Below, piece by piece: positions 25,013-34,766 of a stretch of 64,000 nucleotides of DNA; the first letter of the stretch is position 1, and every line of letters starts with the position of its first letter. Made by a program: the position numbers and the translations under genes. This DNA is from JACPFJ01 sp036504875. GTDB taxonomy: Bacteria > Desulfobacterota > Desulfuromonadia > Geobacterales > Pseudopelobacteraceae. The notes beneath the pieces are model-generated. The model was not told where the DNA came from and ran no database searches. It saw only the letters and a program-made list of their open reading frames with translations. Location: assembly GCA_036504875.1 (NCBI GenBank), contig DASXUK010000063.1, forward strand, positions 10,373-74,372, written 5' to 3'.

Positions 25013-25801
25013 GTGATCACGGCCCTAATACTCCTGCCGGTTGTCATCCTTACTATTTTAAAAGGCGGTTCTTTTCTTTTTGCCGGTCTGGTAGCGATCT
25101 TTACCTTCATCGGGATGATCGAGTTCTATAACATGGCGCTACCCGCCAGGAAGGCTGAGTCCTGGGGCGCTGCAACCTGTGGAGCGTTATTTATTTTTTT
25201 GCCGTTTCTAAACGACAGACAGCTTATTATGGCTGCCGTTGTGGCACTTTTCCTTGTTTTTGCTGTGATCTTCCTCTTCAGAATTAAAGATATCGCCACT
25301 GCCGCCCAGGAAGTGTCCTATTCCGCACTGGCTTTTTTGTATATTCCCTTTCTGCTTGTTCACCTGCTTTTGCTGCACCAAACCCCTTTTGGCATTAAAT
25401 GGCTGTTTGTTATCATGTTGATTGTCATGACCAATGATACAGCCGCTTTCTATACCGGTAGCGCGTTCGGCCGCCATAAACTGTATCCTTTGGTCAGTCC
25501 TAAAAAAAGTATCGAAGGGGCGCTAGGTGGTTTATTCGGCAGCATTGCTGGAACTATGCTGGCAAAGTTCACCTTCTTTCCCCAACTTACATTGCTTGAT
25601 GCCCTCTTTACAGCAATTTTGATCGGCATGCTCGGTCAGATCGGCGACCTTTTCGAATCACTGCTCAAGCGCAGCTTCGGAGTTAAAGACTCCGGTACTA
25701 TCTTCCCCGGTCACGGTGGTGTGCTGGATCGACTTGACAGTATTATTTTCGCCGCTCCAGCCACTTATTATTATGCTGTTTATGTATTTGGCAGATTTTG
25801 A
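25013..25801 (+). CDS. cdsA: Phosphatidate cytidylyltransferase (CDP-diacylglycerol synthase)
   Basis: CdsA activates phosphatidate with CTP for phospholipid synthesis in the inner membrane. About seven hydrophobic helices are visible, and the C-terminal signature includes the region around GDLFESLLKR and KDSGTIFPGHGGVLDRLDS, which fits the family (SxxKR...D...GHGGxxDRxD). The GTG at 25013 is the first standard start, but the conserved N-terminus (IKRVITALILLPVV) begins three or four codons earlier. The AGAGG site is six bases before an ATT at 25004, so initiation there is possible. dxr follows after 124 bases. Confidence 0.93.
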   Translation: MITALILLPVVILTILKGGSFLFAGLVAIFTFIGMIEFYNMALPARKAESWGAATCGALFIFLPFLNDRQLIMAAVVALFLVFAVIFLFRIKDIATAAQEVSYSALAFLYIPFLLVHLLLLHQTPFGIKWLFVIMLIVMTNDTAAFYTGSAFGRHKLYPLVSPKKSIEGALGGLFGSIAGTMLAKFTFFPQLTLLDALFTAILIGMLGQIGDLFESLLKRSFGVKDSGTIFPGHGGVLDRLDSIIFAAPATYYYAVYVFGRF

Positions 25802-25925
25802 AGGTTGAGAAAATCATACGGATTATTCTCCGATGGTTAAAAACTAGAACAGCTTAATTACCAGTGCTAATTCAAACAGATCCAGCCTTTTTGCAAGCTT
25901 CTCCTAAAATATTTTGAGGTCTTTT

Positions 25926-27086
25926 ATGAAACAGTTATCCATCCTCGGATCAACCGGCTCCATCGGGGTCAGCACGCTGGAAATCGTAGCAGCTTATCCT
26001 GAACGATTCAACGTAGTGGCCATGAGCGCAGGGCGCAATATCGAGCTGTTCGCCCGCCAGATCAGGCAGTTTTCACCTCGTATAGCCGCAGTCGCCTTCA
26101 CTGAGGATGTAAAGCCGCTTCAAGAATTGTGCGCCGGTCTTAAAGTAGAAATTGTGGGTGGAGTCGAGGGATTAATAGCTGTTGCCACGGCCAGCGAAAC
26201 CGAAATGGTTGTGGCCGCCATAGTTGGTGCTGCCGGACTGGTCCCGACAGCCGCAGCAATAAGGGCCGGCAAGGATATATCTCTGGCTAACAAGGAAACC
26301 CTGGTAACTGCCGGGCATCTCTTCATGGATATGATTGCCGAATATAATGTTCGACTATATCCGGTCGACAGTGAACACAGCGCTGTGTTCCAGTCCATCG
26401 AAGGCCATCGCAGCCTGGATATCAGCAAAATCATCCTGACTGCCTCAGGAGGTCCATTTTTAAACACTCCTACCGCCCAATTGGCAAATGTGACCGTCAG
26501 GGATGCCCTTAATCATCCCAACTGGAGCATGGGGCGTAAGATCACGATTGATTCGGCCACCATGATGAATAAGGGGCTGGAGGTACTGGAAGCGCGCTGG
26601 CTATTTGACGTGCCGGTTGAGAAAATCGACGTCAACATCCATCCGCAAAGCATCATTCATTCCATGGTAGAATATATAGATGGCTGTGTAATTGCCCAGC
26701 TGGGGTCTCCGGACATGAAGGCGCCGATAGCTTATGCGCTTTCCTACCCCGAACGGATTGCAAGTGGTGTTAAACCGCTTGACCTGACAACTTTCTCCGG
26801 TTTGACCTTTTACAAACCAGACATGGATAAATTCCGGTGCTTGAAGCTGGCTTATAATGCAATTAATGCCGGCCAAAGCATGCCGGCCGTAATGAATGCT
26901 GCTAATGAAGTTGCGGTGGAACTGTTTTTAGATAGTAAGATCGCTTTTGTACAAATTGCCGAGATCATAGAAAAAACAATGGATGCTCATCAAGCGCATG
27001 ACCTGAAAACAATCGAAGAGGTACTGCGGGCTGATCAATGGGGGCGGGATAAGGCCCACGCAATAAGCCGGGGGGTAAGGAACTGA
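25926..27086 (+). CDS. dxr: 1-deoxy-D-xylulose 5-phosphate reductoisomerase
   Basis: Dxr converts DXP to MEP with NADPH, the committing step of the MEP isoprenoid route, feeding UppS. ATG at 25926 has GAGG six bases upstream. The 386-residue protein starts with the NADPH loop LGSTGSIGVSTLEIV, then shows SLANKETLVTAG, the metal-site PVDSEHSAVFQ, and the flexible-loop region WSMGRKITIDSATMMNKGLE. All expected motifs are present. rseP follows one base after the stop. Confidence 0.97.
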   Translation: MKQLSILGSTGSIGVSTLEIVAAYPERFNVVAMSAGRNIELFARQIRQFSPRIAAVAFTEDVKPLQELCAGLKVEIVGGVEGLIAVATASETEMVVAAIVGAAGLVPTAAAIRAGKDISLANKETLVTAGHLFMDMIAEYNVRLYPVDSEHSAVFQSIEGHRSLDISKIILTASGGPFLNTPTAQLANVTVRDALNHPNWSMGRKITIDSATMMNKGLEVLEARWLFDVPVEKIDVNIHPQSIIHSMVEYIDGCVIAQLGSPDMKAPIAYALSYPERIASGVKPLDLTTFSGLTFYKPDMDKFRCLKLAYNAINAGQSMPAVMNAANEVAVELFLDSKIAFVQIAEIIEKTMDAHQAHDLKTIEEVLRADQWGRDKAHAISRGVRN

Positions 27087-27087
27087 T

Positions 27088-28233
27088 ATGATGCTTATCT
27101 ATGCCATAATTGTCCTGGGCATTCTGATTTTTGTCCACGAACTGGGGCATTTTCTGGTGGCAAAGTTTTTCAACGTAAAGGTCGAGAAATTCTCTCTCGG
27201 CTTTGGGCCCAAGCTATTCGGCAAGACCTTTGGTGAAACAGAATATCTCGTCTCCGCTTTTCCGCTAGGCGGCTATGTCAAGATGTTTGGTGAAGGTGGT
27301 GTGATCGAGGGGGAAGAGAAAAAGCAGGTACCCGAGAGCGAGAAAGACTTACCCGAGGCTCTGCCGGTCGAGCTGACCGAGGAAGAAAAGGCACGCTCCT
27401 TTGCACACAAACCACCTCAGGTCCGCATCGCTATTGTGATGGCCGGGCCGCTTTTTAACCTTGTTTTTGCATGGATCGTTTTTGTTCTGCTGTTCATGAT
27501 CGGTATACCCACTATCACAACCAAAGTGGGAGATGTGATGGCCGGCAAACCAGCTGCCAGAGCCGGCATCATAAAGGGCGATGTAATTACTGCCATAAAC
27601 GGCAGATCGGTGAAGGAGTGGGATGAAATATCCGATACTATCACCAAAAGCAAGGGCGCTCCGGTTACGGTCAATCTGCGTCGGGGAGCGACCGAGCTAC
27701 AGTTAAGCCTTACCCCGGAGTCACAGGACGCCAAAAGTATTTTCGGGGAAGCCATCAAACGTCCCATTATTGGAGTCACCTCGGCCGGTGAGGTCGGTAC
27801 TGAGCGTCATCCTCCTGTACAAGCTTTCCTGAAAGGAAGTCGATACACTTGGAAGATGATTGACCTGACGTTCATGTCTCTGGTCAAGCTGGCCCAGAGG
27901 GTGGTGCCGCTGGATAATATTGGCGGGCCGCTGATGATCGTCAAAATGGCTGGTGATACAGCACGGGCCGGCGGGATGAGTTTTCTGGCTTTCATGGCCT
28001 TGATCAGCATCAACCTGGGTGTTCTGAATCTGCTGCCGGTACCGGTTCTGGATGGTGGCCATCTATTTTTCTATTTTTGGGAGTTGATCTTCAGAAAACC
28101 GGTCAGTCAGAAAACGCGGGAATATGCTCAACAGGTTGGATTGTTCTTGCTCTTGAGTTTGATGGTGCTGGCTTTTTATAATGATATAGTAAGGTATTAC
28201 AAAGACATTATGAAGTTCTTTATCTCTCGCTGA
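27088..28233 (+). CDS. rseP: Site-2-type zinc metalloprotease RseP
   Basis: An inner-membrane intramembrane protease that cleaves anti-sigma factors and remnant signal peptides. The zinc site HELGH is at residues 17-21 in the first helix, and the third zinc ligand lies in the C-terminal LDGGHL motif. A single PDZ domain (about 130-220) lies between them, whereas E. coli RseP has two. The length is 381 residues. An acidic stretch between about 70 and 105 is extra. The gene follows dxr immediately, as in many bacteria, and a terminator follows. Confidence 0.94.
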   Translation: MMLIYAIIVLGILIFVHELGHFLVAKFFNVKVEKFSLGFGPKLFGKTFGETEYLVSAFPLGGYVKMFGEGGVIEGEEKKQVPESEKDLPEALPVELTEEEKARSFAHKPPQVRIAIVMAGPLFNLVFAWIVFVLLFMIGIPTITTKVGDVMAGKPAARAGIIKGDVITAINGRSVKEWDEISDTITKSKGAPVTVNLRRGATELQLSLTPESQDAKSIFGEAIKRPIIGVTSAGEVGTERHPPVQAFLKGSRYTWKMIDLTFMSLVKLAQRVVPLDNIGGPLMIVKMAGDTARAGGMSFLAFMALISINLGVLNLLPVPVLDGGHLFFYFWELIFRKPVSQKTREYAQQVGLFLLLSLMVLAFYNDIVRYYKDIMKFFISR

Positions 28234-28262
28234 TAAATGTACGGGATAGCAATAGGATTCAG

Positions 28263-28298
28263 AAAAAAGCGCCTGGTGGAAAATCAGGCGCTTTTTTT
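28263..28298. terminator. Bidirectional terminator between rseP and the response regulator
   Basis: AAAAAAGCGCCTG and CAGGCGCTTTTTT form a long stem around a nine-base loop. It works in both directions for the convergent genes. On the minus strand its first arm begins in the last three sense codons of the response regulator, whose TGA stop is at 28286-28284. Confidence 0.9.
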
Positions 28299-29252
28299 CA
28301 TCAGATAAACTTTACCGGCGGTGTCCAGAGCAATGGCGGCATGATTAGCCAAGATGGCCAAAAATTCAAATTCGGTGTCTGTAAAAGGCTTGCTATCTTT
28401 ACGACCGCAAATATTTACTACACCTACAACACGGTCCTTAACCCTCAGCGGAAAGGATAATATCCCTGGAACCGTGAAAAGATCACCATTTAAATCCTCC
28501 TCTTTTATCTGTTTATCAAAATCGGGTGAATCCAGCATATCCAGTCGCAAGGGTTTGTTTTTCGTACAGACCAATCCGGATATCCCCTCATCGGTGGTTA
28601 GTTTGAACTCTTTGGCAGTAACATGACTGATACCGACGCTGAACTTCATGGAAAAGTTTCTACCGGTTTTGTCCAGAAGCAGGAGATACCCTTTGTGGGC
28701 CTTAAGCTGTTCTACAGCCTTCTCGACCAGCATCCGCAGGATATCACCTATTTCCAGTGTGGAGGAGATCATGCCGCACAGGCTATTGGCGGTTTTCAAC
28801 ATTTCAAGGGTTTCCTGCAGCTCCTTGTTTTTAGCTGACAGGTCAGCAACCAGCCGTTGGTTCTGCTGCTGAAGCTCCTTTTTCTCCAGTGTGCGTTCTA
28901 CGACGTTGTACAGGATCACCTCATCATCGATCGGCTTGACCAAATAGTCATAGGCGCCATAGCGCAGAGCCTTGATGGTGGTAAAGGAGGAGGTATTACC
29001 GGAAATGACTATTACATCGACGTAAGGCTTGCTTTCCTTCATAAGCTTGAGCAGGTTGAGGCCGCTCATGCCGGGGAGCATGATATCAGTCAGGACCAGA
29101 TCAAAATCATTCCCGATGAAACTCCGGATTGCATCTTCTCCAGTTTCACAGGCCGTGACCTGGTAACCTTTCTTTAGAAGTAAATCACAATAAAATTTTA
29201 GAATATTGGGGGAATCATCTACCACCAGTATGTGAGCAACTTCATTTTTCAA
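28284..29252 (-). CDS. Response regulator with REC and GAF domains
   Basis: A cytoplasmic two-component output protein of 322 residues. Residues 5-120 are a receiver domain with acidic pocket VVDDS, phospho-acceptor Asp56 in LTDIMLPG, Thr/Ser in ISGNTS and Lys in LVKPIDD. Residues 125-165 form a coiled coil (glutamine- and lysine-rich), and residues 170-315 look like a GAF sensor domain. No DNA-binding or enzymatic output is present, so it probably acts through protein contacts or modulates a partner kinase; no histidine kinase is adjacent. It lies next to the PrkA-type cluster, but the 108-base gap leaves a link unproven. Confidence 0.85.
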   Translation of the reverse strand: MKNEVAHILVVDDSPNILKFYCDLLLKKGYQVTACETGEDAIRSFIGNDFDLVLTDIMLPGMSGLNLLKLMKESKPYVDVIVISGNTSSFTTIKALRYGAYDYLVKPIDDEVILYNVVERTLEKKELQQQNQRLVADLSAKNKELQETLEMLKTANSLCGMISSTLEIGDILRMLVEKAVEQLKAHKGYLLLLDKTGRNFSMKFSVGISHVTAKEFKLTTDEGISGLVCTKNKPLRLDMLDSPDFDKQIKEEDLNGDLFTVPGILSFPLRVKDRVVGVVNICGRKDSKPFTDTEFEFLAILANHAAIALDTAGKVYLMKKSA

Positions 29253-29360
29253 AATCTCACCCTCTTTTCGGTCTGGAAATGAGGGTGATGGTAAATGATT
29301 GGTTTCAAAAAATCAACTTACTATTATAAAAACATTTTAAGTTTTAACAGGATTAGAACC

Positions 29361-31667
29361 TCATTCCGTAAATTTTTCCGGGGGAGAAAACTTTCGGGCA
29401 AGATTATTATCAATCACATACACACATACCTCCTTGGCACTTTGTCTTGTGTAGTGAAATTTGCTGTCGCACAGATTGTTGATCAGAAAAGAAACATCGT
29501 CACGGATGCGCCTATCATAGGTTTTGAAGGTATCAAAGCCATAGTCCTTGATCGCCCGGCGGAAGTTAGCATTGTCCAGGAAAGGTTCCAAAACTTTTTC
29601 TTTCAGATTGTGAACGTAGCGTTCATGAAGCGATTGGTAAAGTGCGGTTTCCTTGGGCCCCTTACTCTCTACCAGAATCTCCTGGGTCAGTGTTCTGGCA
29701 GTGTACTCTTTCTGGGTCTCCCGGCGAAACTCAAGGCGCTGGCTATGGACCGCCGTAGGCCCTAACAGTCGCCCTTCTGTCACGCGCAGGAAATCTTCGC
29801 TTATCTCCAGTTTTTCACTTGTAAACTGACATACTTCCACTGAACCGATCTCAAAGTTTACCGCAAACATGTAATTTAGTATGTCACGTGCGATCTGCTC
29901 CTCGTTGTAATAATAAAGTGATTCCTTGACCTCCTGAAGAACAGTGTAGTCATAGTTTCTCAACAACGAATCCATGAAACCTTCCGGCACCATTTCATTT
30001 AGGTCTTTGCGCCATTTGGAAAAAAAAGTGTTCAGGTTGGACATTGAGATCAGCTTGTCCTTGCGCGCATAGGCTGAAAAAAAATCACTGAAGATTTTGA
30101 TTGAATCACGGCCTGAGAAACCAGTCACCCCCTCATGTTCAGATTCATCGATGATCCGCCTGCGCCGCTTGGCAGTCAGGCGCTTTCGATCCTCTTCGGA
30201 TAGCCACGTTGGTATATGGCCGGTATAGATCTCCATTTTCAGCAGCTGCAGATTCTCATCGCAGTACAGCTGGTATTTGGCGGGATCATTGATCCATTCT
30301 AGAAGTGCATCCGACCGCTTGTCCAAGCGGCTGGATATAATCACCCGGGCAAAATTATGCAAAACCCTCGGCAAAAAGCTCTCATCGATATGCTTGCCAA
30401 AAGTGTTGCGGTAGATCTCAACCTCGGTATTCAGATCCATAACATAAGGTATATGAATAAACTCGATCCGGTCGGTAAATGACTGGAAACCTTCAATAGT
30501 TCTTTCATCTTCTGGATTCATCAGGGCAATAAAGAGCGATTTTACATTCTCCTCAACATCCTCTACCTTATGGATTCCTTCACTTATAATATTGTGTAAC
30601 TCCAACAGGCGATCGGCATTGTTTGATTTAACGTCCATCAAGGCATAGATGCCGTTATTGGTCTTGGCAAAACCGGAGTAGAAATAGCGGACCTCGGTGC
30701 TGTCGCCCAACAGCATGTCAATCTTCCTTTGTAGTTGGTCATTGGTGATGACGTTCTGCTTTACCGACCTGTCACCGGGGTTGAAAACCGTAATACCCTC
30801 TCCCAGGCGCCGGTTGAAGCGATAGGGGCGGGCATGGATCATTTGATAGATATCGCCGGAGGTCGGCAGACGCTGGATCAAGGCATCAAAGATTGAGCTG
30901 CAGATGGTACAGGGACTATCGCGGAAGACCCACTCGTACTCCTTGTTATTGAATAGTTTCAATTTGAATTCATTGTCTTTAAACAGGTCCTCGAAAAAGT
31001 GCTGCCGATCCTTTCGTGGGATCAGCAGCAGCGGGTTATCGTGGGAGGGACATGGTATGTCCACAAAATCGCCGGTCCTTAGCAATGAATTCTTTATTTC
31101 CGACAGTTCGGACTGCCCCAGTTCATATTCATCCAGCAGATTGGACAAACGATCCATAAAAGAGGAGACCTGGGTCTCCTTGATATTCGCCAGTACCCGC
31201 CGATCAAGCCTCCAGACCACTTCGTAGCGTACCCCGGCATCACTGTTGGCGTATTCCTCATATTTCAAAAGCAGGTTATTGAGAAAGGTACTTTTACCGG
31301 AACCGGGAGGCCCGTCGAAGATATAGATCTTGTTCTGCTGTGCGCTTCCTCTCATCGCATCGACATGTTTGATCAGGCGGTTGGCAAACAATCTGTCCGC
31401 AAAAAAGGGGCGATCGGAATTCTCCACAAAAAGACGGCGGCAATCGTAGTTGACGTATTTGATCGACTCCGGATCATCCGGGTACTCGTCCTGTCCCAGA
31501 CCGACATAATTCCCGATCATGTCGTGAAAGCTCTGAAAGATATTACTGGCAACCGCAGTTGGCCGACTCGTCAGAGCATGCACAAAATCATCAAAAGGTA
31601 TGGTGTGGCTGTGCTCTCTTTCGGTGATCTTGCGATTCAGGTGATTAAGTGCTTGTTCTATGGACAT
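29361..31667 (-). CDS. Second, divergent PrkA-like AAA+ serine protein kinase/ATPase
   Basis: A 768-residue protein of the PrkA/YeaG superfamily. The Walker A loop GPPGSGKST is at residues 119-127. The region around residues 280-390 aligns by eye with the PrkA AAA module, but the Walker B position reads ALMDVK (341-347) where the neighbouring PrkA has HFSDE. The usual catalytic glutamate therefore appears to be valine. The sensor-1 region is ALMNPED. The protein is about 85 residues longer than the neighbouring PrkA and has a CTIC pair near 253. It begins ten bases after the SpoVR stop, so it belongs to the same operon. Whether it phosphorylates proteins or only partners PrkA is unknown. Confidence 0.8.
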   Translation of the reverse strand: MSIEQALNHLNRKITEREHSHTIPFDDFVHALTSRPTAVASNIFQSFHDMIGNYVGLGQDEYPDDPESIKYVNYDCRRLFVENSDRPFFADRLFANRLIKHVDAMRGSAQQNKIYIFDGPPGSGKSTFLNNLLLKYEEYANSDAGVRYEVVWRLDRRVLANIKETQVSSFMDRLSNLLDEYELGQSELSEIKNSLLRTGDFVDIPCPSHDNPLLLIPRKDRQHFFEDLFKDNEFKLKLFNNKEYEWVFRDSPCTICSSIFDALIQRLPTSGDIYQMIHARPYRFNRRLGEGITVFNPGDRSVKQNVITNDQLQRKIDMLLGDSTEVRYFYSGFAKTNNGIYALMDVKSNNADRLLELHNIISEGIHKVEDVEENVKSLFIALMNPEDERTIEGFQSFTDRIEFIHIPYVMDLNTEVEIYRNTFGKHIDESFLPRVLHNFARVIISSRLDKRSDALLEWINDPAKYQLYCDENLQLLKMEIYTGHIPTWLSEEDRKRLTAKRRRRIIDESEHEGVTGFSGRDSIKIFSDFFSAYARKDKLISMSNLNTFFSKWRKDLNEMVPEGFMDSLLRNYDYTVLQEVKESLYYYNEEQIARDILNYMFAVNFEIGSVEVCQFTSEKLEISEDFLRVTEGRLLGPTAVHSQRLEFRRETQKEYTARTLTQEILVESKGPKETALYQSLHERYVHNLKEKVLEPFLDNANFRRAIKDYGFDTFKTYDRRIRDDVSFLINNLCDSKFHYTRQSAKEVCVYVIDNNLARKFSPPEKFTE

Positions 31668-31677
31668 AGGTCACCAT

Positions 31678-33315
31678 TTAAAGCGCTTGCTTCGAGAGTA
31701 CCTTCTCCTTCATGCAATACACAACCCGCTGCCATTGGATCTCGCCCTCCTGCTCCCCTTCTTCCTCTCTACTCGAGGAAGATTGGGGCTGGGACGGCCG
31801 CAGATGGGCCTCGCTGGTTTCAAGATACACCGGCCGACCCCACAGGTATTCGATACCAACCATGGTATTGGCGATATACTCATGCACCAGTTGCTTGCCC
31901 TCAAAGGAATGCACCAGGTAGAGCGAGCCATCACTCTGCTTGCTCTGATCAACAGTTATTTTGGGCGGATGGTAAAGCGAGCTGATCAGCATTTCGCGGT
32001 ACTCCTCAGCCTTGCGGCTTTTCACGTAGTACTGCCAAACCATTCGCTGCTGGTCGAGGCGCTTGCCGACTACAAAAAGCTTGTGCAGATCAAGGAAGTC
32101 CTGGTCGAGATAGGTTTTCAAAAACAGGTAATCGCACAGATTTTCCCGGATATTAAAGATAAAGTCCCTGCCCGCGGCAGAATTGGTATTGAATTTTTTA
32201 CGGGCAGCGCTGTCATTTAACCTCTCAAAATCAAAACTGTAGCGGCCCTTGTCAGCCTGGTCCTCAATGAAGCTAAACAGGCGCATTCCCAGGGCATACG
32301 GGTTAGTGCCGACCCGCGGTAAGGCGGTTACACCGGCATGTACCCGGGCAAAATCAACCTCGTGCCCCTTGATCCGGTCGTCCTGCAGGAACAGGTTTTC
32401 ATGCCAGTAGCTGGCCCAACCTTCATTGAGTATTTTGGTTCTGATCTGCGGTTGAAAAAAGATCGAGGTCTTGCGGATGATCGCCAGAACCGATTTCATC
32501 CACCTGTTTTCACTTCGCTCCAGGAACTCGGAGTTCTCGAGTATAAAGCGCAGCAGGTCACGATTGCTGGAGGTCAGGTCTTCTTTTTCTCTGGTAAAAT
32601 GACTTTCCAGTTCAGGATAGCGCCGTTCCGCTTCAGCAAAAAAATTCTTCTCACCCAGCTCACCTAAGGTCTTGACACTCTCGTTGTAACGGGTGATCTC
32701 CTTGACATACTCGGTGGTCGAAAGCTTGCGGACCGTTTGCAGAAATACATCGAAATAATAATTCAACCGCGCCGAACAGCCCGAATCAGCCGGCATAAAG
32801 CGTTGCGCCAATTCGCCATGAAAATCAACCATGTTGTCGATGCCCCTGGCAAACTCAATCACGTAATCTACCCAGCGCCCCTTAGTGGCTCGCAGATCAG
32901 CAATTACGCGTTTGTCGGATAGCGCTTGGCCGGTGAAATCATAGTCCCAGGTGTGCTGAAAATAGAGATTGTTCTGAAAAAAGTCGATGTGGGCCAAGAC
33001 ATGATAAAAGATCATCACATTCAGCCAGTCGGGATTGTTATCGTTGTAAAAAGAGATCGGAGGGCGGGTGTTGATGACCGTTTCATATGGATTATTAGGA
33101 TATAGCTCGTATTTCCCCTTTTCCCGCAAGACCTCGACATCATGGACCCAATAGTCATACAGGGTCGGAATCATGACCTTGGGTGAGAGCTCTAAAAGAT
33201 CGCGATTGGTTACAATATATTCCAAGGTTTCATCGGTGAAGCGCAAGCCGGCGTTACGTGCGCGTTCCTTGCACCCTTCCATGATCTCTTTGGTGTGTTG
33301 GTTGATGAGTTCCAT
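31678..33315 (-). CDS. SpoVR family protein (YcgB-like)
   Basis: A 545-residue protein of the SpoVR/YcgB family, needed for spore cortex formation in Bacillus but present in many non-spore-formers as part of the PrkA-DUF444-SpoVR stress cluster. I chose ATG at 33315, with a purine-rich GGGAGGGAAGAG leader; an upstream ATG at 33354 touches the preceding stop. It shows WASYWHENL and HAGVTALPRVGTNPYALG, characteristic of the family. The C-terminus has a polar low-complexity stretch (Gln/Ser/Glu). The molecular role is unknown. It is flanked by DUF444 (39 bases) and the second PrkA-like gene (ten bases). Confidence 0.92.
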   Translation of the reverse strand: MELINQHTKEIMEGCKERARNAGLRFTDETLEYIVTNRDLLELSPKVMIPTLYDYWVHDVEVLREKGKYELYPNNPYETVINTRPPISFYNDNNPDWLNVMIFYHVLAHIDFFQNNLYFQHTWDYDFTGQALSDKRVIADLRATKGRWVDYVIEFARGIDNMVDFHGELAQRFMPADSGCSARLNYYFDVFLQTVRKLSTTEYVKEITRYNESVKTLGELGEKNFFAEAERRYPELESHFTREKEDLTSSNRDLLRFILENSEFLERSENRWMKSVLAIIRKTSIFFQPQIRTKILNEGWASYWHENLFLQDDRIKGHEVDFARVHAGVTALPRVGTNPYALGMRLFSFIEDQADKGRYSFDFERLNDSAARKKFNTNSAAGRDFIFNIRENLCDYLFLKTYLDQDFLDLHKLFVVGKRLDQQRMVWQYYVKSRKAEEYREMLISSLYHPPKITVDQSKQSDGSLYLVHSFEGKQLVHEYIANTMVGIEYLWGRPVYLETSEAHLRPSQPQSSSSREEEGEQEGEIQWQRVVYCMKEKVLSKQAL

Positions 33316-33354
33316 AATTGATCTCTTCCCTCCCCTTTTAAGGGGAAGAACCAT

Positions 33355-34746
33355 TTACGAAATAAGCTTTTTGATCCCTTCTATCAATCTCGGCTCCTCG
33401 GCGTCCTCAGGGACAATATCCATTCTGATCAGGTGCGACTTATCCTTCAGCAGCCCGGAGGCGTTCAGGTAGCGGGCGACCTCGCTACGTTCCGAGGTCC
33501 CCAGCCCATGCTCGGCAATGGTAATTCCAACTCGACTGGTATAGGAAAGCATCTTGACCAGTTCCGGGATCGATTTCTCGCCATCGGTATCCCAGTCATC
33601 GCCATCGGTACCGTGAAAGACATAGATGTTGTAATCTTTGACCAGACTCTCCTTTTCAACGATCTCGTTTACCAGGTGATAGGCACTGAAAACCTGTGTC
33701 CCGCCGGCTACCTGTGAGTTGTAGTAGGTATAGAAATCAGGGACCTCTTTGGCTTCCGTATCGTGCAGGATGAAGCGGGACTCCACCTGGCCGGCATACT
33801 GGTAAAGCAACCAACTGTAGATCAAGACATGTTGGGTCACAACCAGATCGGTAACCTTGCCGATCATGGAACCGGAATAATCTCGCAGGAAGAACACCAG
33901 CGCCTGCGACTCATAATCCTTTTCCCGGGAGAGCACCCTGTAGACCCTGTCGCGCGGGGATATCAGCAGGCGGGTCGAATCAATATCGTCAATATCGGGA
34001 ATGTTTCCGAGGGCAATATTGGTCTCTATGACTTTCCTGAGAGTGGCTTTTTTGTCGAGAATCTGTCCGAAACCACGATTCTTATCGGTTAAGTCATACG
34101 TATAGCGGGTCAGGGATCTTTTCTTGCCCTTGTCCTTCAGGTTGGGCAAATGAAAAGTCTCGGTCAGCGTCTTGCCCAACTCGTAAGCGGAGGATTCCAT
34201 TTCATGGGTCTCACCCTCCCCTTGCCCCGGTCCGGCTCCGGGCTGATCCCCTTGCTCGCGAACCGGCTGTTCGCCGATGACCTCACCCTCCTCGTCATCG
34301 CCGGTTCCCCCTGATGAGCGTCCTTCTTCAACCGGCCGGATGGTCGTATCATGATAAAATTTTTCCTCGACCGTGGAAGGTACGATGACCATTTTTCCTT
34401 TGATACCAAAACCACGCCCCGGCTTTACCAAACGACCAACCTGTATTTTGCGGGGAAAACCATCCTGTTCCCGCTGACGGTCTCTTTCCAGGAGCTCATC
34501 CAGAGACTTCATCAGGATGGCCGCATTGTATTGCGGCTCAACTGCCTGGCGCAGCACAGATTGATCGCTGTAAGAATACAGACTACGGCCAAACCCGCCC
34601 AACTCGGCATCCTCGGGAGTATCTGCAACCGGAAGACCATGCCCGACATCAGCAGTGGCAATTTCTTCACGCACACGGTCCGCCCGCTCAGCGGTAATCC
34701 CTTGCGCCTCCAACTCTTTCAGATATTTTTTCAGATCTTTTCGCAT
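33355..34746 (-). CDS. DUF444 / YeaH-like von Willebrand-type protein
   Basis: A 463-residue protein of the YeaH/YhbH (DUF444) family. A charged, glycine-rich linker (about 140-180) precedes a C-terminal VWA-like domain with the metal-ion site RDYSGSM (DxSxS) near residue 290. These proteins are encoded next to PrkA kinases and are thought to be partners in a stress response. The start is ATG 34746, downstream of a large palindrome that separates it from prkA. SpoVR follows 39 bases downstream. Function beyond cluster membership is not known. Confidence 0.92.
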   Translation of the reverse strand: MRKDLKKYLKELEAQGITAERADRVREEIATADVGHGLPVADTPEDAELGGFGRSLYSYSDQSVLRQAVEPQYNAAILMKSLDELLERDRQREQDGFPRKIQVGRLVKPGRGFGIKGKMVIVPSTVEEKFYHDTTIRPVEEGRSSGGTGDDEEGEVIGEQPVREQGDQPGAGPGQGEGETHEMESSAYELGKTLTETFHLPNLKDKGKKRSLTRYTYDLTDKNRGFGQILDKKATLRKVIETNIALGNIPDIDDIDSTRLLISPRDRVYRVLSREKDYESQALVFFLRDYSGSMIGKVTDLVVTQHVLIYSWLLYQYAGQVESRFILHDTEAKEVPDFYTYYNSQVAGGTQVFSAYHLVNEIVEKESLVKDYNIYVFHGTDGDDWDTDGEKSIPELVKMLSYTSRVGITIAEHGLGTSERSEVARYLNASGLLKDKSHLIRMDIVPEDAEEPRLIEGIKKLIS

Positions 34747-34766
34747 AGCCTTTTCACACCAGTTCC

